Source of the DNA: Magicicada septendecula
Lineage: Eukaryota; Arthropoda; Insecta; Hemiptera; Cicadidae
Direction: 5' to 3'
DNA length: 64,000 nt
Assembly (NCBI GenBank): GCA_034769895.1
Contig: CM068373.1
Span: 277,436,658-277,500,657 of the forward strand
The translations under genes were made by a program, and so were the position numbers. The notes under the pieces are model-generated. The model searched no databases. It was not told where the DNA came from and saw only the letters and a program-made list of their open reading frames with translations. Shown piece after piece: positions 10,420-21,776 of the stretch; the first letter of the stretch is position 1; every line of letters starts with the position of its first letter.

Positions 10420-10660
10420 TATTTTTTAAAAATTACGGAAACTTCATCATCATCATCACCTTCATAGAACGGCACAGGCAAGGCGCTGCCTGTTCCGCCT
10501 TCAAAGATCCTAAATCCATCTCTTCCTGGGTCTACCCACACATCTGCTTCCGATAGGTTTGTACTTCCAGTCTTAGGTTTGTGTTTGACCAGTCTGGAAT
10601 CTAACATTCTTTCTAAGTGTCCTTTTCACCGTTGTTTGTAATCTTTTCATTTTTTATTCA
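10420..10660 (-). mobile_element. LINE 3' end with (GAT)n tail
   Basis: On the - strand it reads through 'aaaagattacaaacaacggtg' type sequence (positions about 10650-10630), then VDPGRDGFRIFEGGTGSALP, and ends in GATGATGATGATGA. The same order is seen at 16780-16965, and the 63240-64000 copy breaks off at its beginning. These define one LINE subfamily in the window. Confidence 0.8.
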
Positions 10661-10969
10661 TATTATAAACGTGTAACTCTTGTCTTATAGCCTGTATGGA
10701 AACTTAATAAACAACACTTGGATACACAAAAAACGCTACTAATTATAATTGTCAAAAACAGTAGAACACAAACCATTTTATTCCTTTAAATAGACGTTTA
10801 TGTCAGGAGAAATGATTCACTGTGACTCCCCCTCATCGGTTATCCGAGGTTATGTTTCCGGCTTGCGGGCCTGTCGTGTTACAGTAGAAACCATATTAAA
10901 AAACAGAAAAATGTGGAAGTGGAAAAAGTGGTTAACATCCATGAGAGTGGTTACAGAGAATAAATAATC
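10661..10969. other. Unassigned sequence
   Basis: No motif or gene seen. Confidence 0.4.
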
Positions 10970-11640
10970 ATAAATATAATACTACTGACTCGGAATACTA
11001 ATTTTTTATTGATAAAAATATAAAACTTTTATCTTGTAGCCTGAACCAGTTTTCGCTTATTACGAGAGTTCTCAGAGGCTGCCACTAGGAGCGTTGTCCG
11101 TGTTGTTCTTGGTGATGGCGCCGTCGTTCGAGAGATCGATGTTGTGTGCGTGCGGTGCGATATGTTCGAATTGTATGTGTCATTTGAATTGTGTCTGTTC
11201 GTTTAGGATGTCGTTTTTATGGGTTTGTGTATTTATAGTTGTTCAAGAGTGTGAATTTTTTTTGCGTTTTGTGTGTACGTGAAGAATATCCATGTTAATG
11301 TATGTGTTTGTGTATGTGTAGTTTGCCACCATACATTATTTGAGGTGGTTTGCAAAGGTGGATTCGGTGGTGGAGTGTAATGCTTTTGTGTGTTTAATGT
11401 ATCTCTGTTTGAATCTACGTTCTGTCTGGCCTATGTAGAATTTGTTACATCCTTAGCAGTTTAGTTTGTAAACACCGGGTAAACCAAATTTGTTTTGTTC
11501 TTTGTGTGTGTTTTTTAACAGTGTGTATTCTGTCTTGCTTGTAGTTCTATATGCTATTCTGTATCCTGGTTTTTCTAATTTGTGGGCTAATTTTCAAAGT
11601 GGTTATTGATGTATATTAGTATATTTATAATTAATTAATC
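10970..11640 (-). pseudogene. Penelope-like element: C-terminal GIY-YIG endonuclease and 3' flank
   Basis: Penelope-like retroelements encode an RT joined to a GIY-YIG endonuclease that nicks the target. The - strand from about 11590 to 11078 reads KPGYRIAYRTTSKTEYTLLK, then GVYKLNC, a stop, GCNKFYIGQTERRFKQRY, and after further stops NMDILH, ILNEQTQF and DLSNDGAITK before a final stop. GVY...YIGQT...R is the nuclease signature and 'ILNEQT' is typical of the Penelope C-terminus. At least four in-frame stops show decay. The RT domain is absent. The 3' flank at 10970-11078 is shared with the + strand copy at 56291-56425. Confidence 0.85.
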
Positions 11641-12367
11641 AACGGACACGTCATGGAGTCGAAAACGGTCAGGTACAAACGGATACGGTCGCAAAGCTGT
11701 AAATATACAGAGCAGTTGTTTAAATTTCAGCACGGTTTTAATCAGGAATAATTTCGTCGGAAGCATAACAATTGACAATAGGAACAAAACACACGAGATA
11801 AAATAGAAAACGTTTCAACATAATGCACAAAGTCAAATTTCCCCTAGTTATGATGAAACGGCAAATATAAATAATACAACCAATAAAACACAGTTCTCCG
11901 TATAAACGCTTCAAAGTCCATAAAACGTTTGTGCCGCTCAAACAATTGCCACAGCGAAACGCAATAAACGGTGATTGTAAATTGGCCGCTGAAGTAATAT
12001 TTATAGAGCTATAAATGTGCCCGAAAACCTTTTGAAATGCTCTGCTATTGTGTTCTGTTTAATAAATAAACAAAAAAAGAGGCTGACTGGAGGATTTTAT
12101 TAGGTACGAATCGCAGTTTGGTTTACAGACTCGCATAACTGATTGAACAAAGGACAATATGTAGCTACAGAATTTATTTATAGGGATTTGCTGACGTTAA
12201 TTGACATGTATATATGAGTGACACGCGCATACTTTTCGATGCTCGAAAAATGTCTCAAGTAAACAAAAGAATCTGGGAATATCGTGCATCATGGAATCTA
12301 AAATCGGCAAACCCTTAAGTGGAAGAGACTCCGAAGAGTAAGAAGAAAATTCAGATGTAAATATTGA
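11641..12367. other. Unassigned sequence between Penelope segments
   Basis: It may be upstream or downstream Penelope sequence, but no RT motif could be read. The longest open frame, 11738-11941 on the - strand, shows no family resemblance. Confidence 0.4.
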
Positions 12368-12556
12368 CTTAACTAAAAATGAACTTTTTTCATGTGAAAA
12401 ACTTACTATTTTATCGGACGCGTTTCGGCTTAGTATCCGCCTTCTTCAGCTTTGGTAACAGACTCAACTTCGAGTTGAAGAAGGCGGATACTAAGCCGAA
12501 ACGCGTCCGATAAAATAGTAAGTTTTTCACATGAAAAAAGTTCATTTTTAGTTAAG
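12368..12556. repeat. Near-perfect inverted repeat, 84-bp arms, 21-bp spacer
   Basis: The left arm, 12368-12451, and right arm, 12473-12556, are reverse complements with one mismatch seen near the loop. Each arm contains CTGAAGAAGGCGG...AAGCCGAAACGCGTCC on one strand, the hammerhead-like motif of the Penelope-type segments. Arm identity implies a recent origin or ongoing gene conversion. It would fold into a long hairpin in RNA or single-stranded DNA. Confidence 0.93.
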
Positions 12557-12719
12557 TGTAGTGCTGTGAAAGAAGAGATGAATAATCAAGACAACTGTAA
12601 ATATTGAGTACAGTGTCATATGCTGAACAGACAAGTGACAGGAAAAATGATGGTGAAGGTGATGAAAATGTTTGTTGTAAGCGTTGTGTGCTTATACATG
12701 GAAAACAGTTCCTTTATTT

Positions 12720-13110
12720 GACATATTAGTGACTAAAGAAAAATGGTTTAGACGTTGGGTAGGTTAGCGTGTGATACTGTCTTTTGGGCGTTAGCCGGTG
12801 CGGCGGCGAGTGTCTTCCGGTTGTCTATATAAAAAGGAGTATAACGTAGTGCCGCCTGTCGCAGTTTGCAGTTGACCTTGAACCGAGCGTGGTGCGCGCG
12901 CGCGCGCGTGTGTAAATTTTATTTATTTTTTGTTTGTTTGTTATGTAATTACTTTAGTATGTTTTGATTCTCTGTCGGTTGTGAAACAGAGTATTGTTTT
13001 ATTTTATGTTAATTTTTTATTTGTGACATTTTAGTGTTTGTTTGCTGCCTGAAGACGGCTACAGATTTGTTGCGTAGCCGAAACGTCGCTTTACAAAAAA
13101 AAAGCAGCGA
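12720..13110 (+). mobile_element. Penelope-type terminal (pLTR-like) region with TATA box
   Basis: CTATATAAAAAGG at 12824-12836 is a good TATA box. A (CG)n run lies at 12895-12908. At 13049-13086 CTGAAGA, C, stem GGCTAC/GTAGCC, then GAAACGTCGC follows, ending close to an A9 run at 13097. The order promoter, leader, hairpin motif is what a Penelope pseudo-LTR could look like. No element boundaries could be fixed. Confidence 0.55.
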
Positions 13111-13339
13111 TGGAAGAAGTCCGTCATACTAGTCGGCTTAATACAGAATCCTGCATTCATGACCACACAGTGGCTGAGTGGCTAGCTCCCTCTCTCTATA
13201 CTCAAACCGTAGACAGAAAGATATTCGAGTAATGGTGCTACTTGTGTAATAAGTGATCATTTTAATTCAAATCCAACAAATGTTGTACGACATGCAAAAC
13301 TTGGAAAATATGAATCTCTAATAATCGCACCAAGATCTG

Positions 13340-13509
13340 TTCTAAGATTTATATTTAAAATCATTTACTTAAATTCTTTTCGATAAAATCTAGCAAGTTA
13401 AATTTTGATCCTTGTAAATTGAGTTTTGTGTTTGACAAATTGAAATTAAATATTTCCATAGCAACTACTTCTTTGTTGTCGATAACGTCGATAACGTAGT
13501 ACACATATA
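13340..13509 (+). repeat. Decayed partial copy of the 370-bp repeat
   Basis: 'ctaagatttatatttaaaat' near 13339 and 'caactacttctttgttg' with 'cgataacg' near 13461 repeat the left and right portions of the block at 13510-13876. The middle is missing. Confidence 0.6.
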
Positions 13510-13876
13510 AATATCAGTATAGAGAACCATACATGACTTCCAAATTCTAAGATTTATATTTAAAATCATTTTTGAAATGAAATATTACCATAGAAACTAC
13601 TTCTTTCTACTTACTGCTTCAGCCTTAACCACAGTACTGTGGTCACTAACGTATACCACCTCACGTTATCGCACTCGATTTTCACTGATGATGGAAGTCG
13701 ATGGCATTGCCGAAACGTCTGGTTTTGTAGAAAACATTGGACTACGGCCAAATATCCCGGGAAGGAATTTTAACAAAAACTACTTCTTTGTTGCCGATAA
13801 CGTTGTACACATATATAAAATATATGCATAAAATTAATGGCTTGTATAAGTTAATGATTGATCTCCATTAAGTAGT
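13510..13876 (+). repeat. 370-bp repeat copy A with hammerhead-like core
   Basis: It matches 15191-15560 nearly base for base over its full length. At 13685-13717 it holds CTGATGA, T, GG...CC, GAAACG. An open frame of 84 codons lies inside, but both copies share it only because they are copies; it has no protein family features. An ACGTA lies upstream at about 13648, which could serve as a strand of hammerhead stem III, but I see no convincing stem I. Confidence 0.85.
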
Positions 13877-14557
13877 GCTCAAGTTTCCAAAGTTTTAATA
13901 TTATGATGTCCGTAATTAAAACATCAGAGCAGGTTTAGTGTGTATGAGGGTACACCGTGGACAAAAATTCTCAACATTTCCTATTGAGCGTTGCTTAGAG
14001 TAAAGCTGCGAATCTACAGTGTATGTTTCACAGAACAAACACGCGAAAAAGAAGGAGCGCTCCGAAATCACTCATTGACCCTCAGCATCTTGCAGAGCGT
14101 TCATTCCCTAAAGACGAAAAGTCTGTCTATGAATCGTTCCTCTGTAAAAACGTGCAGTTACATTGCCCAGCAATCCACAGGAAGCAAATCGCTATCCACG
14201 CTGGACACTTTTTCGGCTTGCACGCGTTATGTTGGTATGGGTTTCGGCACTTTCCATTTTAAAAGCGTGCAAATGTAAGAAAATAAACATGAATGAGGCC
14301 AGAAATAACGCAAATTTTGTGTGTGTGTGTCTGTGTGTCTTCCCTGCCTTTTTATTGCGGTCGTCATAATAATAAAATGGAAACGTAAACAGTACATAAC
14401 TGAGATATGCTTGCCTGCCACGCACGATATATTTTCTCTTATACATGATTTACATTAAAATGAAAAAATTATAATTTTATTGCCTGGCAACAAAATTATT
14501 TTATTTTTAACAATTACCATTGTTTGAAAAAGTTTAAAAGAATTATCAAGTACTTTA

Positions 14558-15190
14558 CTCTTGTTAAAACGTAAAAGGTTGCAGGTAAACTACCCCTTCC
14601 CCTTAACCGATCTTCACCAAAAATAATAGGTCTTGAGTACTCTACAAATCACGGCTGTATGTAAAAAATTGTTTGATTCTGTTTGAATTTGCGGCTGTTA
14701 TCGTTTGTCATAAAAAATTACCCTTGATAAAAAACGTTGCATGTAAACTACCCCTTCCCCTTAACCGATCTTCACCAAAAACAATGTCTTGAGTACTCTA
14801 CAAATCAGGGCTGTATGCAAAAAATTATTTGATTCTGTTTGAATTTGCGGCTGTTATCGTTTGCCATAGAATATACCCTTGATAAAAAAACGCTGCAGGC
14901 AAACTACCCCTTTCCCTCAACCGATCTTCACAAAAACAATAGGTCTTGAGAACTCTGCAACTTAGGGCTGTATGCAAAAAATTATTTGATTCTGTTTGAT
15001 TTTGCGGCTGTTATCGTTTGCCATAGAAAATACTATTGTTAAAACATAAAACGTTGCCGGTAAACTACCCCTTTCCCTTAACCGATCTTCACAAAAAACA
15101 ATAGGTCTTGAGAACTCCATAATTCAGGGCTGTATGGGAAACATTATTTGATTCTGTTTGAATTTGCGGCTGTTATCGTTTGCCAAAAAA
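14558..15190 (+). repeat. Tandem array, four units of about 157 bp
   Basis: Units begin with variants of 'gttgcaggtaaactacccc' at about 14577, 14735, 14891 and 15052, spaced 158, 156 and 161 bp. Shared words are 'ttaaccgatcttcac', 'aggtcttgag' and 'gcggctgttatcgtttg'. A fifth unit is at 15831-16011 and a single unit on the - strand at 54060-54200. It is part of an interspersed element, not a centromere-scale satellite, as far as this window shows. Confidence 0.9.
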
Positions 15191-15560
15191 AAATATCGGT
15201 ATGGAGAACCATACATGACTTGCATATTCTAAGATTTATATTTAAAATCATTTTCGAAATGAAATATTACCATAGAAACTACTTCTTTCTACTGACTGCT
15301 TCAGCCTTAACCACAGTACTGTGGTCACTAACGTATACCACCTCACGTTATCGCACTCGATTTTCACTGATGATGGAAGTCGATGGCATTGCCGAAACAT
15401 CTGGTTTTGTAGAAAACATTGGACTACGGCCAAATATCCCGGGAAGGAATTTTAACAAAAACTACTTCTTTGTTGCCGATAACGTTGTACACATATATAT
15501 AAAAAATATGCATAAAATTAATGGCTTGTATAAGTTAATGATTGATCTCCATTAAGTAGT
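15191..15560 (+). repeat. 370-bp repeat copy B, lying between a 157-bp unit and its element's tail
   Basis: It is nearly identical to 13510-13876, with GAAACATC replacing GAAACGTC in the hammerhead-like core at 15367-15398. It starts right after the fourth tandem unit and ends at 'agacacttttcg', the position held by (CA)n in the intact copy. That placement suggests insertion at, or replacement of, the CA-rich junction. Confidence 0.85.
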
Positions 15561-15690
15561 AGACACTTTTCGAAAAACGACTTTTTTCATGTTTTGAGTG
15601 TAGTACAATCAGAATCTGCAATAATCTCGAACACGATTTTTTTTCCATCACCATACTTCCATTTCCTTAAGGAATATGGAAGTAACAAAT
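15561..15690 (+). repeat. Tail of the 157-bp-unit element, copy A
   Basis: 'cacttttcgaaaaacgac', 'catgttttgagtgtagt' and 'tctcgaacacgat' lead to the imperfect palindrome 'cttccatttccttaagg' near 15656. Copies with the same order are at 16296-16431 (+) and 53926-54056 (-). Confidence 0.85.
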
Positions 15691-16431
<741 letters not shown>

Positions 16432-16965
16432 ACATGTGAGCTATTTTAATTATATGGGAAATGATATTGACTGTGATGGGAATTATGATATTGATGTTAA
16501 GTTAGGTAAGTTCTAGACGATCTGTGGGACAATCAACCGTACTTTTAGAAACAGGGTAGGTCGAGATACAAACTTAAAACTTTTACAAAGTTATGGCAGT
16601 CTCTGCACTGTCCTATTGGCTGAATTATGGACAAGAACCAAGAAACAAAATAGTAAAATACAGGCCTCGGAAATAGCGTTCTAAAAAAATTTAAAAGGCG
16701 TTCTAAACTTGACAATATATAAAGAACGGGGCCATATGAGAAGAATTACAAGTTTTTAACTGAATGAAAAATTAAAAGATTACAAACAACGGTGAAAATA
16801 ACACTTAAAAATAATGTCAGATTCATGACTGGCCAAACAAATCTGTAAATACAAACCTATAGGGCACAGGTGTGGGGGTAGACCCAGTAAGAGATGGCTA
16901 TAGGATCTTTGATGGCCGAACAGGCAGCCCCTTGCCTATGTCGTTCTGTGAAAATGATAAGTAAT
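16432..16965 (+). mobile_element. LINE RT-tail and 3' end fragment
   Basis: It begins with SYFNYMGNDIDCDGNYDIDV ('FnYLGndidyd'), runs through 'gttatggcagtctctgcact', and ends with VDPVRDGYRIFDGRTGSP and a short GATAAG tail. The same order is at 63620-64000. Multiple stops and shifts. It starts directly after the palindrome of the preceding element. Confidence 0.8.
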
Positions 16966-17499
16966 TGATAGAGCTGTCAAAATTAGTTCTAATAGTGTTA
17001 ACCAAGAAACTTTTTTTTATTTTCATACAAGTATTTAGTCTATAGTTTTATTGTCAAGAAATATAAACCTTTTTATGACCGTTTAAAATTCATAACCAAT
17101 TCCTGAATTAACATAAATGTAATATATATGCAGTAACATAACAAAGATAAGGTTATTTTGTTATACTAAGCGAATTCCCATTCAGTATGTTCCTCGTTAC
17201 CGGCCACGTGTAGAAACGTAACATTACACTGCACTAATTGCTGCCTTCCTTTCCCATTACTGCTGTTGTTGTTGGTCGGTCCAAACGCAATTACCGTATT
17301 AGTTTTCAGTCGGTGAAAACTTTTTCATATCGCTTCGCTCTCTGCTGTTTTTGAGATTGCTGCGCGAGTTCTCTTTCTTTAAATGCGTCTTAATCAACTA
17401 TTATCTACAAAATAATACGATAGTTAATGTGTTACATTGTTACACATGTAGGCTATTTGATATGCTAATTGTGTTTTATTCCGCCTAGCCATGCGCACG
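16966..17499. other. Unassigned AT-rich sequence
   Basis: No motif or gene seen. Confidence 0.4.
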
Positions 17500-17845
17500 A
17501 AATTAACCATTTATCTGCTATTTCTCAGGTTAGTACTGACCTATGCTGCTCCCCCCGCATGGTGGTCTCTTTTGTCAACCACAACAGGTGTACCCTGGAA
17601 GCTTTCCAGTCCGGAACCCTCCGATCCTTGTCGGGGTTCCCTTGGTTTGTAAGGAACGACGTGATTCGAAGTCTCCGTGTTCCTACCTTGTCTGACTTTG
17701 TCCGGTCGCTAGCTGAAACTCTCTCTGATAGGGGCTCGAAAACCACCTTCCCATACCTCAGAACTATCAGTGCGTCCAGAACCACCACCGCCCATACGGG
17801 TCAAGCGCTTTCGGGCGCTTCTTGATGACCCACCATAAAACCATC
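17500..17845 (+). pseudogene. Jockey LINE C-terminal fragment
   Basis: LTYAAPAWWSLLS is followed, across shifts, by SLSGFPWFVRNDVIRSLRVP, then TLSDFVRSLAETL and VKRFRALLDDPP. These match the end of the Jockey ORF at 47462 (LTYAAPAWWPLLS, GSPWFVRNSAIHRGLRVP, RRPRALLDDPP). About 110 codons remain with at least two shifts. It is a different but related copy, truncated at its 5' side. Confidence 0.85.
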
Positions 17846-18396
17846 CTCTTTAAAAACAAAAACATCAGCCCTTAGCCCGGAGTTCACTAGAATAAAACTG
17901 TCCTTCTTTCCTTCCTGACCACCTCCTAGTACGCTGAGTCAGCTGCTTGTTGTTATTACCTTGATCACTGGCGCAGATGCTCGCCGCCTCACGGCGTCTG
18001 CAGGCTGGACTTGAGACGGGCAACATCTGTTGCTCGAATCGGTACCAGCGGCAGTGGCTACTAAAATCAAAAAATTTTCTTTCTCCCTCGCCTTCTCAGT
18101 TAACTGGTTTTTGGTTTCCTTCTCCAGTTTTAGGTAACCTGTTAATAAGTAACAGCAATATGTTCATCTACTGGCAGCCATTGGACTCTATCCAGATGCT
18201 GCAGACAAGCCACGGGTGCAAAGACACCCCGCACACACAATGGAAGAATGCGATGTGTTTTATTGCAACAGAAAAATTGTATTTTGAGAACTAAGTTTTG
18301 TATTGTTCCTACGTTTCTCTTTTTAAACGTCTGACCACTCAAAATACACCTTTTTAACATTTTTTTATTTAAAACATTGAATTAATTATAAAGTAT
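17846..18396. other. Unassigned; perhaps Jockey 3' untranslated sequence
   Basis: The GC content stays raised to about 18050 ('cgccgcctcacggcgtctgc'), as expected for Jockey 3' sequence, then falls. No end could be fixed. Confidence 0.4.
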
Positions 18397-18520
18397 TGTT
18401 ACGAAGGTCTCACGGATCGTCATATTGTTAGTAGAAACAAAATACAGACACGAATGAAGTCACTAATTACCAGCTTCAATTAGTAACCAATAACAATTTG
18501 AAATCCACAAGGTACTCTCA
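18397..18520 (-). mobile_element. LTR 3'-end fragment
   Basis: On the - strand it reads 'agctggtaattagtgactt', 'tgtctgtattttgttt' and ends 'gtgagaccttcgtaaca', matching the fragment at 4238-4360. Fossil and partial. Confidence 0.7.
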
Positions 18521-19014
18521 TGCAATGATTCAAGTTAAATTTGTTAACACGCAATAATAATGTCAACTGTTAGAGTTCTGCACTATATATGGTTTGGATG
18601 GTTCGGACATTTGTACCGTTAATAACAACGAACACAATAACAACGTAATACGTACGCAATGGATAACAACATAAAAAAAATTAATAACAACGTATAGAAA
18701 AGAAAAAAAAATATAATTCTTGAAATGTCAGGAGAGGTACATTAACCGATAAAATAAACAATGAGTTGAGGTGGTGAACTGAACTGGTTTTTGAAGGTAT
18801 AGTAGTAAAGATAGTGACAAAGAAATATCATTACCGATGGCGCGGCGTGTGGAACGAATGTCATCGCCCTGTAGATTTTCAAGAAAAATTACGATTTCGT
18901 TACCCATCTGGAAGATGAAGTGTTGACAGATCCAAAATTTGCTAAATAAGAAGTGATCTTTGAGTTGAGTCAACAAGCAGCATGACTAATCCTGTTAGTG
19001 ATGAAGACGAAAAA
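18521..19014. other. Unassigned AT-rich sequence
   Basis: 'aataacaacg' recurs several times at 18620-18690. No gene seen. Confidence 0.4.
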
Positions 19015-19265
19015 GATCAAGGAGGAGGAGGAGGAGCAACAGGAGGATGTGGAGGTGGTTGTGGTGGGGGTAGGAAGGGGTAGGAGGCTCACAGGAGGTG
19101 ATGGAGGTGGTGTCGTGGGAGGGGTGGAGGGGGAGTAGGAGGAGGTGGTGCAGGAGGAGGAGGAGGAGAAGGAAGAGACGAAGGAGAAAAATAAAAGGAG
19201 TACAAGAAGAAGAAGAAGAAGAAGAAGAAGAAGAAGAAGAAGAAGAAGAAGAAGAAGAAGAAGAA
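19015..19265. repeat. Purine-only tract: GGA/GGT-rich then (GAA)n
   Basis: The + strand is nearly pure purine from about 19015, with GGAGGA words, and ends in (GAA)20 or so at 19206-19264. Such mirror-like polypurine DNA can form triplex structures. Open frames of E/R or S/L runs are artefacts of the repeat. Confidence 0.95.
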
Positions 19266-21554
19266 ACAACAACACTAGTCGGTGTATGTAAACTGAGTTA
19301 GCATTGAAATTAGTGTGTTGAGAAAGTAGAACAGTGGAAAATTCGTTAATACCGGAGCGCGGTCGCCTGGAGTTAATTTACTGTGTAGTTGCGGAGCTAC
19401 GAGACCGAATTGTTGGAAACGTGACACGAATAATCACAACTATTATACGTACGTATGTTGTTCGCTGCAGACGCTATTTCCGTAATTTTCTAGTTAAGCT
19501 ACTTGAACTAACCTGTGTGGTGTTACACTTCCAGTAAGAACTAGGTCCAATAATATCAAACGTTTTGTAGCAAAAGTCAATAAAAATAATTCAGCACCTG
19601 AGAGATAAACGATCGTAACTACTCTTCAACTAGTTCAGAGTAAAGGAATAGTAAAGATTATTAGAAGAGTAATTAGTTCGTTTTGTTATATTATTGAAAC
19701 CCCATACACTTTATTGCCATAATACACGCATTTTTATTACAGAAGGCCTAGTTACCAATTGTATGAAGGAAAAAAATTATATGTATTTTACATTTATTTC
19801 TGGCACTTCCTACTTTTACAACTGTTTAACGTTTACAAAACTGGATTTAATTTTTTTTCATACTGTACTGGTGTGTTAACTATTCATGTTGGAGATACTT
19901 TTACCACACAAAAGTATACAGAGAAAAATTATAATACGTCATTATCACAATTTTAATAAAAATTAGAGGTACGGCTGTTTACCTTTCAGGTGCTGATTTA
20001 TTCTCTAATTGTCTTCAAACTAATATATTCAAGGCTAAGCAGGTTAGTAAACGAAAGTCAAGAACTACAGTATCCAAACGAATGAAAAAGGGACTAAAAT
20101 AAAAATTCGGAACGACGTCCTACGAGAACTAAAAAGATCTTAACTATTTAGCAAGTAAAAGTCATTTTACTTCCTATTTGGTAGTAAGTAGTTCTGGGCA
20201 GATATTGAGTATAACTAGCCAAGCTAAGTATACGCTCAATAACGGGAAAAATCTGCTCTCTTCAAAGAGTATCACATGAAAAATAAAAAATATTTTGTTA
20301 GAGTTTTATTTGGAGTGTTGCTTTGTACGTAAGTGAACTGTGAAATAACGGAGAGGAAAAAGATTACCAGATTTCGAGCTGCAGAGTTATAGAATAATAA
20401 TTAAGCTAGAATGGAGGGTAAAGCTTGATGCGAGTTATGATGTTTTAGAAGAGTTCAAGAGAACAGTAGATTCTTAGATCTATATTACACTACGGAACTG
20501 ATTGCATGCAACTGATTTCAAGACTACGTGACACTAGTTGCAGGATAGTAAAATTAGGTTGAAACTGCTCTGCAATCAGTTGTAGAGTAAGCCTGTCGTC
20601 CGTACTACTATTATAAAGAGGTACAGTTTGTTTGTTTCGTTGTCCAGGTTAACCTCAGAAACTACTGATCCGATAAAAAAGTCTTTCACCACCGTGTTTC
20701 TTGAGTTTGAAGGCAGTTTTAGACATAAATTTGAAACGATAACTTCAATAATTTGCAAGAACAGAGTCTTTAAACGGCCCCACGTCATGAAATTTCTTTG
20801 TTAATCTGCGTGTAGTGAAATTTTCGGAAAACAACAAACTTTTGTTCTATAAAATACAGCTGTATGGTGCCAGCGAGTGAAATTTAGAAAAATTACAAAT
20901 TTTATTTTGGTTATTGTTTCACAATAAAATCATCTTCCTTGTTTTCGAGGTATTGGAGGATTTGAAAAAAATTGTATATGTCGTTTCGATCCAATGTCAT
21001 AAAATTTTTTCGTTGTCTACAGAATGCGCGCGCAGGTGAGTTGCATGCAATCGGTTGCATAATGTAACAGGCTACATTTGAACCAATTCCCCTCAACGAG
21101 GGTGTGAAACAGTTGTACGAGCAGTTACAAGGTTTGAAATCGATTTCAGACCGTGCAGCCGATTTCAGTAAATGTAATAGGTCTCATTTAAGCCCGTGCT
21201 CATAATGCTTTCTACAATCAGTTGCCTAGTGTAATAAAAGCCTTAAAACTTTTGAAAAGCAGCTGAAGTACGTGAGAAAGTGATGAGTGCAGCCAGTTGG
21301 AGACGTACATCAGTCAGTACAATGAATTTATGAAGAGAAGACTTTGGAGTGAAAATTGGAGAGGAAGGGCTCTTTTGGAACATAATAGGTTTCAAGTAGC
21401 TGATGATATGAAATGTGGCTCATACTGAGCAGACTGATGACGAAGACTGAAGATCGAGAATCTAATACAGTAGTTGTCACGCAGATTGTAGTTAATTAAC
21501 CTATAAGAGTGAGAGAGAAATTCAGATATTCTTAGAACGTAACTAATTATAAAA
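19266..21554. other. Unassigned, mostly AT-rich
   Basis: No gene recognised. A recurrent AATC(A/G)GTTGCA-type word occurs at 20496, 20571, 21047 and 21215 in both orientations, perhaps the remains of a DNA transposon. Confidence 0.4.
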
Positions 21555-21776
21555 ATATCATCATCATCAGCCGTGGGTCTACAAACGTTGGTGGATCTTG
21601 GCCTGCTCCAAGACTTGACTCCATGCTTCCCTTTCGCGTGACCTGGCTTTCCAGTTTCTTATGTTTAGATTTCCGAGGTCCTCCTCTATCTGATCTTTGA
21701 ATCTACTTCGGGGTCTTCCCATTGTTCTATTACCAATTGGTTTCTGGTAGAAAATGTGTTTTGTAAGCTGTCCTTC
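21555..21776 (-). mobile_element. LINE 3' end, left of the Gypsy insertion
   Basis: The - strand reads GNRTMGRPRSRFKDQIEEDL, then GNLNIRNWKARSREREAWSQ, the 'GRPR.RW.DqI..DL' C-terminus of RTE-like and related LINEs, then an ATG-trinucleotide tail at 21570-21557. The body resumes at 30810, so the LINE was cut in two by the LTR element. The frame is open across this part. Confidence 0.85.

Noticed and set aside
13577-15555. Two copies of an 84-codon open frame suggesting a conserved small protein
   Set aside because: The identity extends equally outside the frame, so the whole 370-bp block was duplicated; the frame includes the hairpin motif and shows no protein features.
18970-19301. Leucine/serine-rich and glutamate/arginine-rich open frames
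   Set aside because: Artefacts of the polypurine tract; no family features.
20576-20788. 70-codon open frame on the - strand
   Set aside because: No domain, no conserved neighbour and ordinary AT-rich composition.
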